From Allium sativum (lineage: Eukaryota; Streptophyta; Magnoliopsida; Asparagales; Amaryllidaceae), in contig CM060910.1 of the NCBI GenBank assembly GCA_030737875.1, forward strand, positions 251,132,427 to 251,196,426: DNA of 64,000 nucleotides. Reading direction: 5' to 3'. Each line of letters starts with the position of its first letter. Within the stretch, counting starts at the first letter, position 1. Below the pieces are notes generated by a model that was not told the origin of the DNA, ran no database searches, and saw only the letters and a list, made by a program, of their open reading frames with translations. This document shows positions 1-13,016 of the stretch, one piece after another. A program made the translations under genes and the position numbers.

Positions 1-2118
1 AGTAAATAACAAACAATAATATAAATTTTGAGGAATCCAGTTGGATTCCTCCAACCTGTTTCTCTGCATCCACAGATGTTAATCAACATCAACGATATTA
101 TTTCACATCAATATGAAATATCAGAACTAATCGATCAACTATGTAATTATATCAACCATTTCAACCAATTTTGTCAATCATTCATCCAAATAACCATCAC
201 ACAGTATAAAATTACTGTAAATAAATTTTAAAATTCGTTTATATAAAAATATAAACGAATCGAAGTTAGTGAATTTACTCACCTTGGTTCGCATTTGATG
301 ATTCTGCTTTCGTTCCATTCTAAAATCAAACAAACTTTGATTTTATCATGAAATTCGAGTAGCTTTGTTATCTGCCCCAAATAGTTCCATAACGTCGGTT
401 CCAACGAATTCGATAGCGTCTAATTCTGATCACAAACTGATCACTTATAATAGTTGCAATTTTAAAACAATTAAAAAGGCCATTAGTTTTTAATACTAAT
501 TTAATTCAATTTATTTCTGCCTAACTATAATTATTAAGATGATTAATTATTAATTATAACTAACAAACCTTTTAATGTTAATTCCTTTTTCATCTTCTCT
601 GTTATTCAAGATTTCAGCTACAGGAACAATTCATCATCACCGCACTCCCCGTCCCTTCATCCTCCTTCTACACTTCCTTATTTCATAAACTGAATACACT
701 CTATGACTCCTTATTACCATCTTATCCACATCACATATATACAGTCTCCTTTCAATTTTTGTTCAACTCGGGGCCACCCTGATGTCAGCGTCGAGACCCT
801 TAAACCAACGCCCAAGCTTATACAAAAACTACACCTTCATCTTTCCACACAGCACAGTTGCATGCGTGAGAACCCAATGTGCCATCCCTCCTTCATTCAA
901 CTTTGATACCCACGTTTGTTAGTGTCTTCTTCCATTCAACTACCCTAAAACAATATATTACAACATACAGTCTTCCCAGTCAACGTGTAAAAGAGGAAAC
1001 CGCACCCTCAGATGCCGACAATCCCACATGTACAAACTCCAACCAAGATAAACAGTTAACCATATTAACACTGCTTCTCCCATACTCAAATACCCAACTC
1101 CAGTTTAAAAAAAAACATCACCACATCCCATATTTCCATTATCATACTTCATCCCTTGAACCTATTAACGCGGTATATCCTCAATTGACAAACACTGAAG
1201 CCCGCGTTCATCAGCAAGGCTACAGGAACTCATGAAAATCAATAACACAAAACCTTCCCATAACCCACCTCCTCACAAGGGCCATCATCTCCACTTATTT
1301 ACCTCCCACTCGCACATAACAGGAGCTCGCAGTTGTCAGCGTTTCACAGCATGCCATTGAAACCATCACCAATTACTTTGCCCAAAAATCGTTGCTCTAA
1401 AATCGACCGTCGTCATGTCGAGTTCACTAAGAATGAATCGCACGCAAATAAAACTGTACAGGGTCGAAGCTCTCATGCGAATTCAAGTGAAGAGGGTAAG
1501 CGATTTTAGATTTCCTTTGGTATTTGATGTTTAATCGAATTTTAGAAGTGCGAAAAATCATTTGCGTTTACTGAAAGAAAATAGATTGGGAACGCAGAAG
1601 AGAAATTTGGGAAAAAGGGAATGAGAATGACCAAAATTTATAGAAGAAAATAGAGTATTTTATATATTTGAGTAGCTTGGCAACCGCGGTAATGAGATGG
1701 ATTGGCAGACACGGTAGGTGTTGGCTTGGTACCCACTGTTTCGAAAGACTTGGGATGCACGGTTGAAATAGAATGGTTAAGAGAGAATGTTTACTGAAGT
1801 GTACATGGTAAGGTGGAAAACTTAATTTATTTGTTTAATCAAATATGTTTTTGAACTATACAGTTCGTGTACCTGGCTACTCCGTTCACTTACGGACTCC
1901 TAACAACAAAATAAAAATAGCTTTGTGACGAGAAATGTGTCAGAATTTCAAAACTATAATGTAATAGATAAATTAACGTATTCTATAAAATTCCAAAAAT
2001 GCTGATATGGAGTGTAGGTTTCATTAAACAAAAAGTTATTTATTTTCCAAAATAAAAATTACAGTAAAACTTAATAAATTAAATTAAAAATACATCACTA
2101 AAAATCCAGGTCGTTACA
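1..2118 (-). mobile_element. Partial minus-strand LTR (element F), cut by window edge
   Basis: Read on the minus strand, this stretch begins at 2118 with TGTAACGACC, the TG-initiated start typical of plant gypsy LTRs. The sequence immediately to the right is internal to element B's LTR; the uninterrupted equivalent lies at 14895 in B's 3' LTR. This shows an insertion into B's 5' LTR. The other end and the target duplication lie left of the window. Part of it (about 28-300) resembles about 50070-50470 inside solo LTR E, including the phrase CCAACCTGTTT and a shared palindrome, so F and E are related. 600-1400 is pyrimidine-rich on the plus strand. The open frames at 28-231, 703-906 and 879-1235 have no recognisable domain and I do not consider them genes. 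Whether this is a solo LTR or one end of a full element cannot be told. Confidence 0.7.
269..282. promoter_or_regulatory. GTGAR-N-CTCAC palindrome in LTR F
   Basis: GTGAATTTACTCAC: a slightly decayed copy (4-nt spacer, one arm mismatch) of the GTGAG-N5-CTCAC palindrome found in the other LTRs of this window. Function unknown; it could be an RNA hairpin or a dyad protein-binding site. Confidence 0.5.
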
Positions 2119-2682
2119 CCCACTGAAGCCAATCCCTGCCTCTTGTCCTTGCCCCTCTCAACTCGACTAACTGCTGAACCTATAGCCAAGCCAACCTGTG
2201 TGTGTATACTTTTTGTGGCGTGGATGTTTTGTGAGATTTATTTTTTTGTTTATGTTGTCTGTGCGTGTGTTATCCATGTGTTCAAGTTCATGCTTGAGTG
2301 TGTGTTATATAAATGGTTTGAGTGTGTGTATTAGTTATGTTATGTGTGCATACTGAGTAATGTTTATGTTAATACTTTAGGTAGTTTTATTTGTTTCTTC
2401 TTCGCTATTGTAAAAAAAACATTATATATATATATATACACACATATATATAAGAGTTTTGCGGTGTGCTTGTATATGTTTTTGGGTGCGTTCTATTCTA
2501 TTTTGGTGTGCATGAATTTAAATATATATACATGAAAAATTCTATGTGTATATATATTTATTATTTTTGAAAAAAAAATGTTATGTTCATTTTGAATTGA
2601 AATTGGTGTGGAGTTTGAAATCCATTCCCAAACCCAATAGTTGTACCAATCCATTGAAAATTCTCTATGCTCCTCTTATGAA

Positions 2683-2686
<4 letters not shown>

Positions 2687-2724
<38 letters not shown>
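2687..2724. repeat. (AT)n microsatellite
   Basis: About 19 uninterrupted AT units. The corresponding site in B's 3' LTR (about 15497) has only a few units, so the run expanded after the two LTRs were made. Confidence 0.9.
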
Positions 2725-2726
<2 letters not shown>

Positions 2727-2825
2727 AGTGATCATCGAGTTGAATCCATTTTGAGTCGTGCCCAGAAGTCGTCGTTTCAATTCTGTATCAATCCGTCGGT
2801 TGTCTCCGTTTCTGTGCCATGAAAG

Positions 2826-2840
2826 GTGAGTTTATCTCAC
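2826..2840. promoter_or_regulatory. GTGAG-N5-CTCAC palindrome, B 5' LTR
   Basis: GTGAG TTTAT CTCAC. Same arms and spacing as in LTRs A, C, D and E but with a different 5-nt centre. Confidence 0.55.
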
Positions 2841-5728
2841 ACCTGACTTACATTATTTCATGGATGTTAGATCAATTAAATGAACTATTATGAAATGTAT
2901 AGGATTGTTAGTAGAAATTGTTTGTTTAATTTGTACACTTTCAAATATGACACAATATTTATATGACACGTATGTGCACTGATTATATATGACTTTGATG
3001 TGACTGATGCTATGTGATGATTTGTTATAATGTTGATTTCTCCTAATTTAGGAAAAATCACGAAGGGTTGAAATGATACATACCCGAACGAACATTAGAT
3101 TAGGGAAAAATCTTTATGATTTGAAATGATAGACCTGAACGATTTTTACTGAATTTGGGATTGCGGGTTAAAATGATAGACTTGTAGAAATTTTATAAAT
3201 TATGGGTTGAAATGATAAATATCCGTATCACTTGACCATAAGTTAGAAAACTATTTACGGACACCATTGGTCGTGTTTTCAAAGTAAAATGATTTGGAAT
3301 TTGATTTTATCTTGAGATTTTATATTTTTATATTTATATTTTTTCTAGATTTTAAACTTGGACTTTATAAATTTTTAATTTATGTGTTTAAAATGATTTT
3401 TATAAGTAAATATAAATCTAAATACTTATATAAGATTTTACATGTAAATTTATTTATTAATTATACAAGTATTTTAAATTTTTTATATTGTAATAAATAT
3501 TTCTTTTAAACCTATTTCTATAGTATTTTAAACTTATTTATGTTTGTAATCTATATTCTAATTAATTTTAGAATTTTATAAACTTATATATATTCAAAGT
3601 TAATTTTTCTTTTATATATCACACAAACTTTAATAATAAACTCAATGATGGATAAGTCATGGTTTTCGTGATTTGAATTCGAAGTTTAAAGATTTATAAT
3701 GTAATAACAATATTAATTTAATGAATGAACTCTTATGAGATATGAATTTGTAGTCGAATTGATTTAAACTTATAGGAGATAAAATTTGAATTGCGAAATT
3801 GATTTCTGAATTTGAATTTCCAAATTTAGAGGAGATGAATTTGAACTTGTAATGAATATGAATATGAAACAAATTTGATTTTTAAATCATATAAATGCAT
3901 ATTTGAATTAGTTTAAATATTAAACTTTTCATATGAAATGAACGGGAATTGCGTAACTGATTTTAATTTGAATTTATAATTTATATGAATATGAATTCGA
4001 TTATAAATTGACTAAATATGAAATGATATATATATATAATTTTATATATGGAATTGATTTCATAAACTGTTTTGTTTGAGTTAAGGAATTTCTTAAATCA
4101 ATTTATAAGAATGTTTTGAATCGTATAAATTGTATGAATTGAATATGAGGCTTTGATTTGAATTCTTTACGTAATGAGTTTGAATTAGACAACTTGACTT
4201 GTGAAATATGATATGGTTTAATTGAATTGAATTATAAGGATTTTGATTTGAATTGTATACATTGAACTCGAACTTAAATATTAGACATAATGAATTGACT
4301 TGAAATTTGTTTGAATTTGAGTTTTAACGAAAATAAAAACAACTAAATATCCTCGAAGTTAACCATTTTAGTTTGATTAAAATTGGCATTGGAATTCTTT
4401 TTGTTATAATTCGAATATAAATCATTTTGAATTGAAAATTGTTATGCGAATAATTTCGAGAATTAATAAAACCGAAGTTAAATATTTAATTTTGAATTCA
4501 AATTTGAACCTAAGATTCGCAAATTCGATTTTGTAAAATGATTCATAAAATAATGACCACGGTGTGGAAAATGTAAACGTTTGGTTGTTAAAGAGACCGG
4601 GATCGGATATTGTCATACTCTCTGCCAATACCGAAAATCATTTTTACAACTGTGTACGCGGTGGAGTTCCAGAATGAAGTAGGATGGATTTGGAGGCAAT
4701 TACTGGATTTCAAGAAAGAGAACAATGATGGATTGCCTTGATCTTCAGGCTATAATCAAAATGACTATAACAGGTGTTATACCGTGATTAAGTGAGGTAT
4801 CCCTCCTATCAGACACACTTCTTCGAACCCATATATATTACTTTGTGATTTGATTGGTGCACATTTGATTTTGGGAGTGTGTTTCGAGGTGGGCGGTAGT
4901 CACGACTATGTGTTATGACCGGTCACGGGCGTGCATAGGTAGAATCCTACCGTGGGTATTCCTCATGTGCCTTGTCATATTATCCTAATCGAGCCCCCTA
5001 CGATTTTGATTTAACGTTGTCGTATAGCGGCGCATCCCTATCCATCGACCTTACTGGTGTTTTATATGCAATGTTTACGATAATGTGTAAACGGTGTAAG
5101 GGTAAAAATGTAATCCCACTTACGCTATTTTAATATGTTATATCTAACCATAGACACTATTATAATAGCGTATTATATTATATGATATTAGTTTAACAGA
5201 TCCTTAGAGGATGGTGATCCCAAACATCCTTTAAGTTACTGATGCATTTCATTGAACATTTCATTTGAGTTGATTTACTTCTATAAGAATGTTAGTCCTG
5301 ATCTGAGTTGTTTTGTTTATGCACTATTACTCGGGTCCGATCAATTATCACAGCTTTCGAGATTTAACCTTGGAGTTTGAAGCTTATATCGGGTCTTGCT
5401 CACCTACATCTACCTATCCAGTTGTTCCAGTCATTAAGCTAATCCGGTCATTTCTATTGCTGAGAGTTATCATTTATTTTTGTATAAGGAATCTTTGTAT
5501 TAGACTTTCGTTGTATTGTTTATGTAAACTCTGTTGTAAAATTTTATTTAGTAGCTTCATAAACTACTATTGTATTATGTACTTTCGCTGCGAGATATTA
5601 TATTTTTTGTTTCCGCAATCTGTGATTTATTCTATTTACCTTAGAAGCTAATAACATTCTGTCATTTGGAACGGTTCGAGTTGGTTTAATTACCAGCTTG
5701 AAGTTGACGAATGACGGTATGTTACATA

Positions 5729-5740
5729 TGGTATCAGAGC
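5729..5740 (+). other. Primer-binding site of element B
   Basis: TGGTATCAGAGC, complementary to the 3' end of plant initiator-Met tRNA, two bases after the LTR end. This is where minus-strand cDNA synthesis starts. Confidence 0.92.
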
Positions 5741-5776
5741 TTTGGTTTATCAAAGCTTTAGCCTATGAGGTAAACG

Positions 5777-5812
5777 CTCATTAGAGATAGGGTAGCGATA
5801 TCCTAGAATGAG
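5777..5812 (+). other. Conserved hairpin just after the PBS (B)
   Basis: Outer arms CTCATT / AATGAG, inner arms AGGGT / ATCCT (one G-T pair). The homologous hairpin in element A (24288-24324) has CTCGTT / AACGAG and AGGAT / ATCCT. The outer stem therefore carries a compensatory A-T to G-C change, which supports a selected RNA structure. Confidence 0.55.
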
Positions 5813-7163
5813 TGGAGTCAGTTGTAGAATTCTTTTTGAGAGAGAGAGCGTGCTTTGAAAGTATAAATGGTTTTAAAATTGTTTCAAAATGTTTTTAAAC
5901 AAATATTTTCGAATATAAAATTTTTGTTTAATATTTAAATATATTTTTCTTGAAATTTCCCTTCCATTTGAATCCATCTTCTTTTGTAGATCCTTTTTGA
6001 TTAGGTTCTTTCAGTCATTTAGATTTTAGCTCAAATTCTATAATTTATCCCTGTCCATTTCAAGGTAAGAAGTAGAAGAAGAGTATAAATCTTATAGCGA
6101 TTCCATTCTATTTAATATTGGTATTTTGAAAGGTATTATAGTACAAAATTTTATTCTTGTAATATTTGAATTTTGATATATATTTGTGGAAGATGTATAT
6201 TTGTAAATAATATTTTGTTTTAGTAATATCGATATTTTGAAAAGATTTGATGTTTATATTTTTATAAACCATAGATTTTATATAATATTTAAGGATATAG
6301 ATTTTGTAAGAAAATGATTTTATCTTGTTTGAAATCTATAATGGTATTGTATATAAATTTATATATGTGTATATGTAGGAATTTATAAATTTAAATGGGG
6401 TCTTAAAGGTTTTAATTTGTGTTGTATATATATATGTTAAACTTATGGAATTTTGACAAGTTTTATAAGTTTGAATATTGATAACAAAGGTTTGAAAATA
6501 TTTAAAAATTGCATAAAATAATATTGTTATATATTAGATTCAATAATAATATTGTTTATATATTTATTATGGATTATGGTTGAATTTTAATAAATAAACG
6601 AGTGGGGAAGTGTGACGATCGGGAATTTCGCTCGATCCGAACCAGTCGCTAAACCGATCTAGACCGCTCGAAACGCCTGATTGTTTTGAGAACACGACAA
6701 AATAGAACGCAGACGGAAGAACATTTCATTGTATATTACAACAATGCATCAGATTACAAGAATATACAGAGTATAAATGAATAAATATTACACAGAAATA
6801 TCAGAGATTTAAATTACATTTAAGTACATAGCAGCGGAAATAATACAAAACACAACTGAAGGAGATATACGGATACAAAGCTTTCCCGATATCATTCCAG
6901 CTGTAAACCAGGATCCTGTGAATATAAATCTGCAAAACCAAAACTACTAGCTGCCCGTGTCAAAACAAGGGCACCCAGAGTTTAGGTCAAAACAATAAAC
7001 TCCAGGTCAGTCATGGGACTGGTGTGAGAACTAAAACAGTTATTAATCTTTATTTTAAAGTTCGGTAAATCAAGGGACCACGCCGTATAACACGGAACGG
7101 GTTTCCTCCCAAGAATACCAGTGCACAAAACAAACAGCGCAATGCTAAAAAAAGAAAAATGAA

Positions 7164-7235
7164 GCTGTTATAAGACCCAGGTCCTATCACACAATGCAAC
7201 GCAAGCCGGGGGATAGGGTTTTCCCTTATAACAAC
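7164..7235 (-). other. Conserved 72-nt stem-loop near 3' end of LTR C
   Basis: GCTGTTATAAG pairs with CTTATAACAAC with one mismatch near the base. It is homologous to a perfect 11 bp stem in LTR A (23593-23664) and a partly compensated stem in LTR D (44517-44588). Confidence 0.5.
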
Positions 7236-9534
7236 CGAATGGCTCCATCGGACCCGGATCTTTCGATCTAACCGAGGCGCCTCGCAACAGCAACAACCAC
7301 ACAGGTGAAAAGTATATAAATGTCAGGGCTGGTAGGTCACTGACACCACCCTAGCTAGAAAAAAACGCATGTCCTCCCTGAGGTCCTTCTCCCGTTTTTG
7401 GTTCACAACCAAGGTGCGAGGCTCGTGAATTTACGTTACACAAAGCTGTGCCACACAGGCTGTGCTTTGATCATCACCACAAGACTTTGCTTTTCAACGG
7501 AAGCCTCGATCAATTGCCACTTAGGCATGCCACACAGGCCATTTACTCCATGCGTTTGATATCCATCAGTATATAACCCCTAAGCTCGTACGTCTCAGAG
7601 AAGGGCGTTAAGCAAGAGAATAAATTCTCCGTCGCCAAACAGATATATATTTAATAGAGATCAATCACACAGACTAAAATCCAATGTCAGACACACAGTC
7701 CATTTACAAGTCCGTTCTGGGTCTGAACGAAACCTGAGGCACCTAGTACCCCGCATATCCATCGATCTCCAAGTATGTCTGGACGATCACCAACTGTTTC
7801 CATCTTCTTGGGTGTACAACCCAATCAAGATCATCAGTAATCACCCAAACGACGTGAAGACCTCTGGTCTTCGACCATCGTCTTCATCTTCGACTTATCG
7901 TCGTATCAGTTATTCAAAATGGGATAAACCCGGTCTTTCCGAATAACTCGCGTATATTTTAAATAAGTGTTACACAAACACAACATACGCCTCATTCCAA
8001 TTCATCAGTCACTAACCGTAAATTAATCAAGAGAATAATTCCCCAAATATTAACCCCGAAGGCCGAAACCAACATCAGATCAATATCCAGGAAACCATTC
8101 TACTTAGCTAACCGACAGTTAGTTTCTAAATTTCACATTCATATGGAAAGATTCCCATTAATTTTAACAAAGATAAATTCTTTATATTTATTCTTTAATC
8201 TATCCTTTTGAATTTCGATTCAACTAGTCGGGATTAACGAAACTTACCGAAGTAATCATTTGTTTTAATTTCCCAATCCCAACCTATTCATCCCATGAAG
8301 TAAAACTGGTAATACTTCATATCTAACACCACAGTGTTATCGGTAAATTCAATTACCATTTCACGTTCAAATCTAATTAAAGATTTAACTATCGCCTGGA
8401 GTAAAACTGGTGATACTCCATTCTCGATCTTTTCAATCTAATTAAAGACTCATTAAAACTCCACTTAGTTTTAATCGTTAACTGGGTTAAAGAATCAGTG
8501 TCATTTAAAACATGGTTCACGATAAACCCAAAAATCAATATCAATTCAATTCCAATTAAATATTATTTAATTGGTACACTTCATTAAATCTAAATAAAAA
8601 GATTTAATCTTTTCTCCACTGGGTTCAAGAACAGTGTTAGTCAAGACACCATTCACGACAAACCCAAATCACATTTGATATTAAATACAAGGCTCTGAAT
8701 AGAAAATATCCCGGCTTATATTCAATATCAAATTCCACGATAAACAAATATCGTATTGGAAATAATGATATAAATATATCTTTCAAATTCCCATCACAAT
8801 ACCCGTATCATCACGAAATCCAACATCGAAATATTCCAAGGATAATTTCGATTCAAATCCATTCCAATATAATTATTGGAAATTCTGGTTATTTTCAAAA
8901 CCATTTCTAATCCAGTTTATTTATTTTAAAAATAAATAGAATTATAATTCTAGTTCAAAACTAGTTAATTTCGATAAAAATCTATTTTTATCTTTTCATA
9001 TATGGAGTTTTTCATCCCAATTTTTCTAAATCATTTCTTATGATTTTACACAAATTATTACTATTTTTATTAATTTTATCAAGGCCCGTACAGTCGATTT
9101 CCATCAACGGCCATCGAACTGCACTTACAGCGACCTTTTTCAAATTTGATTTGGAAATAATTCCAAATCCAACCGTTAGATTTCTAATTTTTGATATTCG
9201 TTAGAAAGCTCTTTTTGATACGAACCCAACAGTTCCGGTTTTAGGAGAATCCGACGGTCGGATCTCCCGCAATATCCGTTCGAAGTCAATGGTCGAAATT
9301 CGCGAACTGCCACGGCGCGACGCGTTCTATTCAGGCCATTATATTATATATATAATATATACTTCGTTGATTTCAATTCAAAACGTGCTTTATAAATCGT
9401 TTTGAATTCATTTTGAAAACGGTTTCAACTTCATATTCAATTTCAAATCAAAATTGAATATTCCAATTTAAATTCATTTTAAATTCATTTCAAATTGATT
9501 TCAATTCAAATTGATTTCTAATTCAATTTCAGTT

Positions 9535-9797
9535 CTTTTTCAATTCAATTCAATTTCAATTCGAATTCATTTCTATTCCATTTCAATTCGAATTCATTTA
9601 TATTCAATTTAAATTCGAATTCATTTATATTCAATTTAAATTCGAATTCATTTATATTCAATTTAAATTCGAATTCATTTCTATTCAATTTCAATTTGAA
9701 TTTATTTTAATTCAATTTCAATTCGAATTTATTTATATTCAATTTCAATTCGAATTTATTTATATTCAATTTCAATTCGAATTTATTTATATTCAAT
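9535..9797. repeat. 27 bp minisatellite in LTR C
   Basis: About nine or ten imperfect units of roughly 27 bp, each with a TTCGAATT(C/T)ATTTATATTCAA core. It is at the same place in the LTR as the 27 bp arrays of element A (20591, 28415), although the unit sequence has drifted. Confidence 0.85.
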
Positions 9798-10726
9798 TCT
9801 TTTCAAAATATCAGATTTTGAAATCACTTTCGATATTCATTATAAAATGAATAAAATCGATATAAATATCGTTCACGTCAAAATGGCGTCAATCTAATCA
9901 ATACGGCTTCATATATTCCTATTTTCAAATATTCTATTTCAAATATTTCTTTTTCAAATATTTCTATTTTAAAACTGGAATGAGGCCCAATCAATTACCA
10001 TATAATGTTAATTATATGGATTTTCTACAACACATGTATATATCAACAACGATGAATAATCAACCATCATCCAAAGTGCATTCTACACTGTATAAGCATC
10101 AAATATAAATATTCAACGCTTATAACAGCCTGTCAATCAATCGATCGACATACAACTAAACAATCGGGATTAGTGTACGTCAAATATCATCCCAATACCC
10201 GTGTGGGGTTTCAAGTAATCAAACGCAGATTTCTATTTGTGTAGTTGGGCGATGTGTAAAATTTATCGTCCCAATCAATGTCCTTCAAATAGGTGTACAT
10301 AAACAAACCGTCCGGTTTGTAAATGAATATTTATTTATTCACATTCACGTTAAAAATTATATTTTTAACGATCAAACTATTTTATTCAACCTATGAATAT
10401 TCTATTCGGTTCATTTATTAAATAAAATGTTATCTTTATTTTTCTAACTTATTTTTAGGAAATTTCGGCGGCATAACGGCACGATACTAGAAACGGGACA
10501 AGGCCTAGCCTTATCCCCGGTCTAGTGAAGGCCCACGCCATTCACACATCAATCAAATCAATTTCATTTCACCAAACAATTCAATTCAAACCAAATAATC
10601 TAACCAACTACACAACCAAACAATTAAACAAACAAGCCATCCATGGTCTGTGGATGACGGGTGTCGGGTGCTGCTAAGCACCGTCTGCATCCTAGTATAT
10701 ATATAACTAGAAAAAGAAATAGAAGA

Positions 10727-10741
10727 GTGAGAAGTTCTCAC
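10727..10741. promoter_or_regulatory. GTGAG-N5-CTCAC palindrome, LTR C
   Basis: GTGAG AAGTT CTCAC, a 7+7 bp perfect palindrome around one base. On the minus strand it follows the 34 bp minisatellite, as in element A. Confidence 0.55.
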
Positions 10742-10831
10742 CGATAGCTATCCCAACCTCACGACACTTCATTTATAGAAATCTTCGTCGTTCACGCCTT
10801 TCGTCACTTTCGTTGCCCATAGCCACTACAT

Positions 10832-11090
10832 ATGTAAAAATTAAATTTTTACTTCGCTATTCAATATATAAAAATCGAATTTTTACTCCGCTATTCAATA
10901 CATAAAAATCGAATTTTTACTTCGTTGTTCAATATATAAAAATCGATTTTTTACTTCGTTGTTCAATATATAAAAATCGAATTTTTACTTCGCTATTCAA
11001 TATATAAAAATCGAATTTTTACTTCGCTATTCAATATATAAAAATCGAATTTTTACTTCGCTATTCAATATATAAAAATCGAATTTTTAT
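10832..11090. repeat. 34 bp minisatellite in LTR C
   Basis: Seven to eight units of about 34 bp with core TATAAAAATCGAATTTTTAC and a CTTCGCTATTCAA linker. It is the reverse-strand equivalent of the 34 bp array in element A (19013). Each unit contains a short palindrome AAAAATCGAATTTTT, so the array can fold back on itself. Confidence 0.88.
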
Positions 11091-11276
11091 GTCAACAAAA
11101 ATCGTATTTTTCTATTATGAAAAATCTAACCTTTCTCTAATGAAAGATCATAACTTTCTACTAATAAAAATCCGATCTTTAGCGAATAAAAATATCGTCT
11201 TTATTTAACCTGAATCTATAAACAAAATCAGATTTTTATTAACACTAATTTATTAACAAAATCAATTTAAAACTTA

Positions 11277-11540
11277 CAGTGGATGATTGGGGGGAGGAAG
11301 ATGGGGGTTGCTCGCGTCTTCAGGCGGAGGCGGGGCCCTCCTGGGCGGCGCTGGCCATGGGGCATCGGCCTGGGGGGGTCTGGGACACTGCGTTCGAATT
11401 TGGGGGGCTTGGGCTTGAGCGGGGGGGGGGGGGGGGGGGGGGAGTGACGGTGTCCTCGAGTGGAGGAGGGGCGGCGGCCCTGGCACGACGGCGCCGGCGA
11501 TTGGGTGGAGCTGCTCCGTCAAGGGCTTCAACCGATTTTT
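11277..11540 (-). other. GC-rich exon-like segment of LTR C
   Basis: A sharply GC-rich island in an AT-rich LTR, including an uninterrupted run of about 20 G (11421-11442). On the minus strand it ends ...CCACTGTAAGTTTT, a good splice-donor match at 11277. LTRs A (18370-18610) and D (39760-40050) have a comparable island at the same position, each ending in a GTAAGT or GTATGT-type donor. The frames on both strands (11274-11531 and 11279-11560) are proline- or glycine-rich by composition and match no family I know. Confidence 0.5.
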
Positions 11541-12747
11541 TTTTTCTGAATCTAAAATGAATGGGGAAGATAAAGGAATGGGGGGTTCTGGAGATAAAAG
11601 TTTATTTTTATTTTTATTTTATATTATATTTAATCCCCTAGAGTTGACTTTTATTTTGAACTCAAAATTGAGCCCACCGACTATCGCCTATAGCTGATTA
11701 CCCCCATTCCGAACACAATGGGATATGTTTCGTAAGCTGATTCGACTGTTTCGATCAGTTTTCGTCAAAATCAACCTATAACTCTATATATTGAATTTGA
11801 ACGCACATTTCAATTTACCGGGCCCACATACGAACTCTAAAAATTCCCGAAAAATATTTTCTAGCTTCGTATTGACGATACGGTCCTAAAGAAACTAGTT
11901 TCGTTGAATTCTGAGTCTGTTTGAAAAATGACCAATTTCCAGTCGCTTAAAATCAACTGAAACTGGTCAAACGCGTTTTCCTTTGCCACGCTCACATATT
12001 GATTCAAAAAATTATGAAAATTGGAATCTAATAATAACTTTACATCCCGGATCCAACAAAAGTGGTTTCGTCGAAATCCGAGGTCATTAGCAAAATTTCC
12101 ATTTTTAAGGGCCGAAATTCCATAGCGACTATTCAGAAAATTCATTTGGACATATCTTTTGATTCCCGCTACGAAATTTCGATTTTTCGGATTCGTTGGA
12201 AAGGTATTCACAAATAGATCCTATTATTTTTGGTTTCACTAAAATCCGGATTATTTTGCACCCGGTATGTTCAATTGAAATTTGAAATCGAATTATCGAA
12301 CTACCGCGCCATTTTCAATTCCTTTTATAATTTAAAATAAATATTTATATTCTAACGACGAACTATATAGTATATACGTTCGAATTCTATTCAAAATAAA
12401 TTTCTCGTCGATATTATTTAAAATAATTCATTTTAAATAATCAAAATTCGCTAAAATTGCCAAAATAAAAATTTTTAACTGGCCCAGATTTTCGGGTTAT
12501 TACAGGAAGGGATATAATATTTCCTTACTTAAAATTTTAGTGATTTGAAATATATTATTTATAATATATGATTGGAAAATTTGCGTATATATTTTGTTTA
12601 ATAAGGATGTTTTGAGTATTTACCTTATGTTAAAGTTGGCCTATCGAATACCTAGTGATTTAGGTATACGTCTTATCAACGTATATGTTGAATCATATAT
12701 GTATTAGATAGATATAGAGTCACACTCTAGTCCCTTGAAAATTAATC

Positions 12748-12770
12748 TGGTGATGACTGCAGCATCATCG
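12748..12770 (+). other. Bulged hairpin in B internal region
   Basis: Centre CTGCAG, with outer arms GGTGATG / CATCATC and one bulged base. It occupies the same position as a stronger bulged hairpin in element A (24521-24551), between a conserved ACACTCTAG and a conserved GATATCTAT, but most stem bases differ. Confidence 0.45.
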
Positions 12771-13003
12771 ATATCTATTTTCGGGTTTCAAAAGTGGGAT
12801 AGATATATATATAGACAATCGAGACAACGAGTGAACACTTGAAATTATTTTTAAATGTTTGAAAATATTTCAACTTTTGATTTATATATATAGTTCAAAT
12901 TATATATGTAGGTATAAGAATAGATATGGACCATTAGTTTAATTATATTAATTATTTAATTACTATTTCCCTACCTTGTTCCTTTTTGGGGACGAAAAGG
13001 TTT

Positions 13004-13016
13004 GAGTAAGGGAGAT
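13004..13016 (+). other. Polypurine tract of element B
   Basis: GAGTAAGGGAGAT directly before the 3' LTR start TGTAAC. It is preceded by GGGGACGAAAAGG, a phrase usual just upstream of the PPT in plant gypsy elements. It primes plus-strand DNA synthesis. Confidence 0.85.

Larger units (their letters stand above)
2119..5726 (+). mobile_element. 5' LTR of element B (3' part only)
   Basis: Matches 14895-17395 joined to 32070-33132 almost throughout, with small indels and substitutions, and ends ...GACGGTATGTTACA directly before the PBS. The first ~1.9 kb of the LTR is displaced to the left by insertion F. It contains an (AT)n run, a GTGAG-N5-CTCAC palindrome and, near 5583, the TTTCGCTGCGA block shared with the 3' ends of the other LTRs. 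Open frames at 2143-2731, 3294-3509 and 5313-5651 change frame or break between the two LTR copies and are not considered genes. Confidence 0.85.
6611..12504 (-). mobile_element. Solo LTR C, 5.9 kb, minus strand
   Basis: Flanked by perfect 5 bp duplications GGAAG (6606-6610 and 12505-12509). On the minus strand it begins TGTAATAACCCG (at 12504) and ends ...CGATCGTCACA (at 6611), so it has TG...CA termini. Its first ~650 nt on the minus strand align closely to the LTR starts of A (17396) and D (38771). Landmarks occur in the same order as in A: conserved block, GC-rich segment with splice-donor-like end, 34 bp minisatellite, GTGAG palindrome, 27 bp minisatellite, stem-loop, and TTCCGCTGC block near the end. 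No internal domain or second LTR accompanies it, so it is the product of LTR-LTR recombination, sitting inside B's internal region. Confidence 0.93.
5727..13016 (+). mobile_element. Internal region of element B, interrupted by solo LTR C
   Basis: Own sequence is 5727-6610 plus 12510-13016, about 1.4 kb once LTR C and its duplicated GGAAG are removed. It is AT-rich and holds no reading frame of note. After the PBS it shares with element A a short block containing CATTAGAGATAGG...ATCCTAGAA. Near the 3' side (12660-12830) it shares with A's 24430-24610 a block containing GTATACGTCT and ATAGATATAGA...ACACTCTAG. These shared blocks in an otherwise diverged leader suggest cis-acting RNA functions. 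No gag or pol remnant was recognised. Confidence 0.75.

Noticed and set aside
11274..11560. Proline-rich and glycine-rich frames on opposite strands of the GC island in LTR C; similar frames at 18208-18568, 26015-26446 and 39727-40141.
   Set aside because: Low-complexity GC-rich sequence opens several frames at once. Peptides are not conserved between A, C and D.
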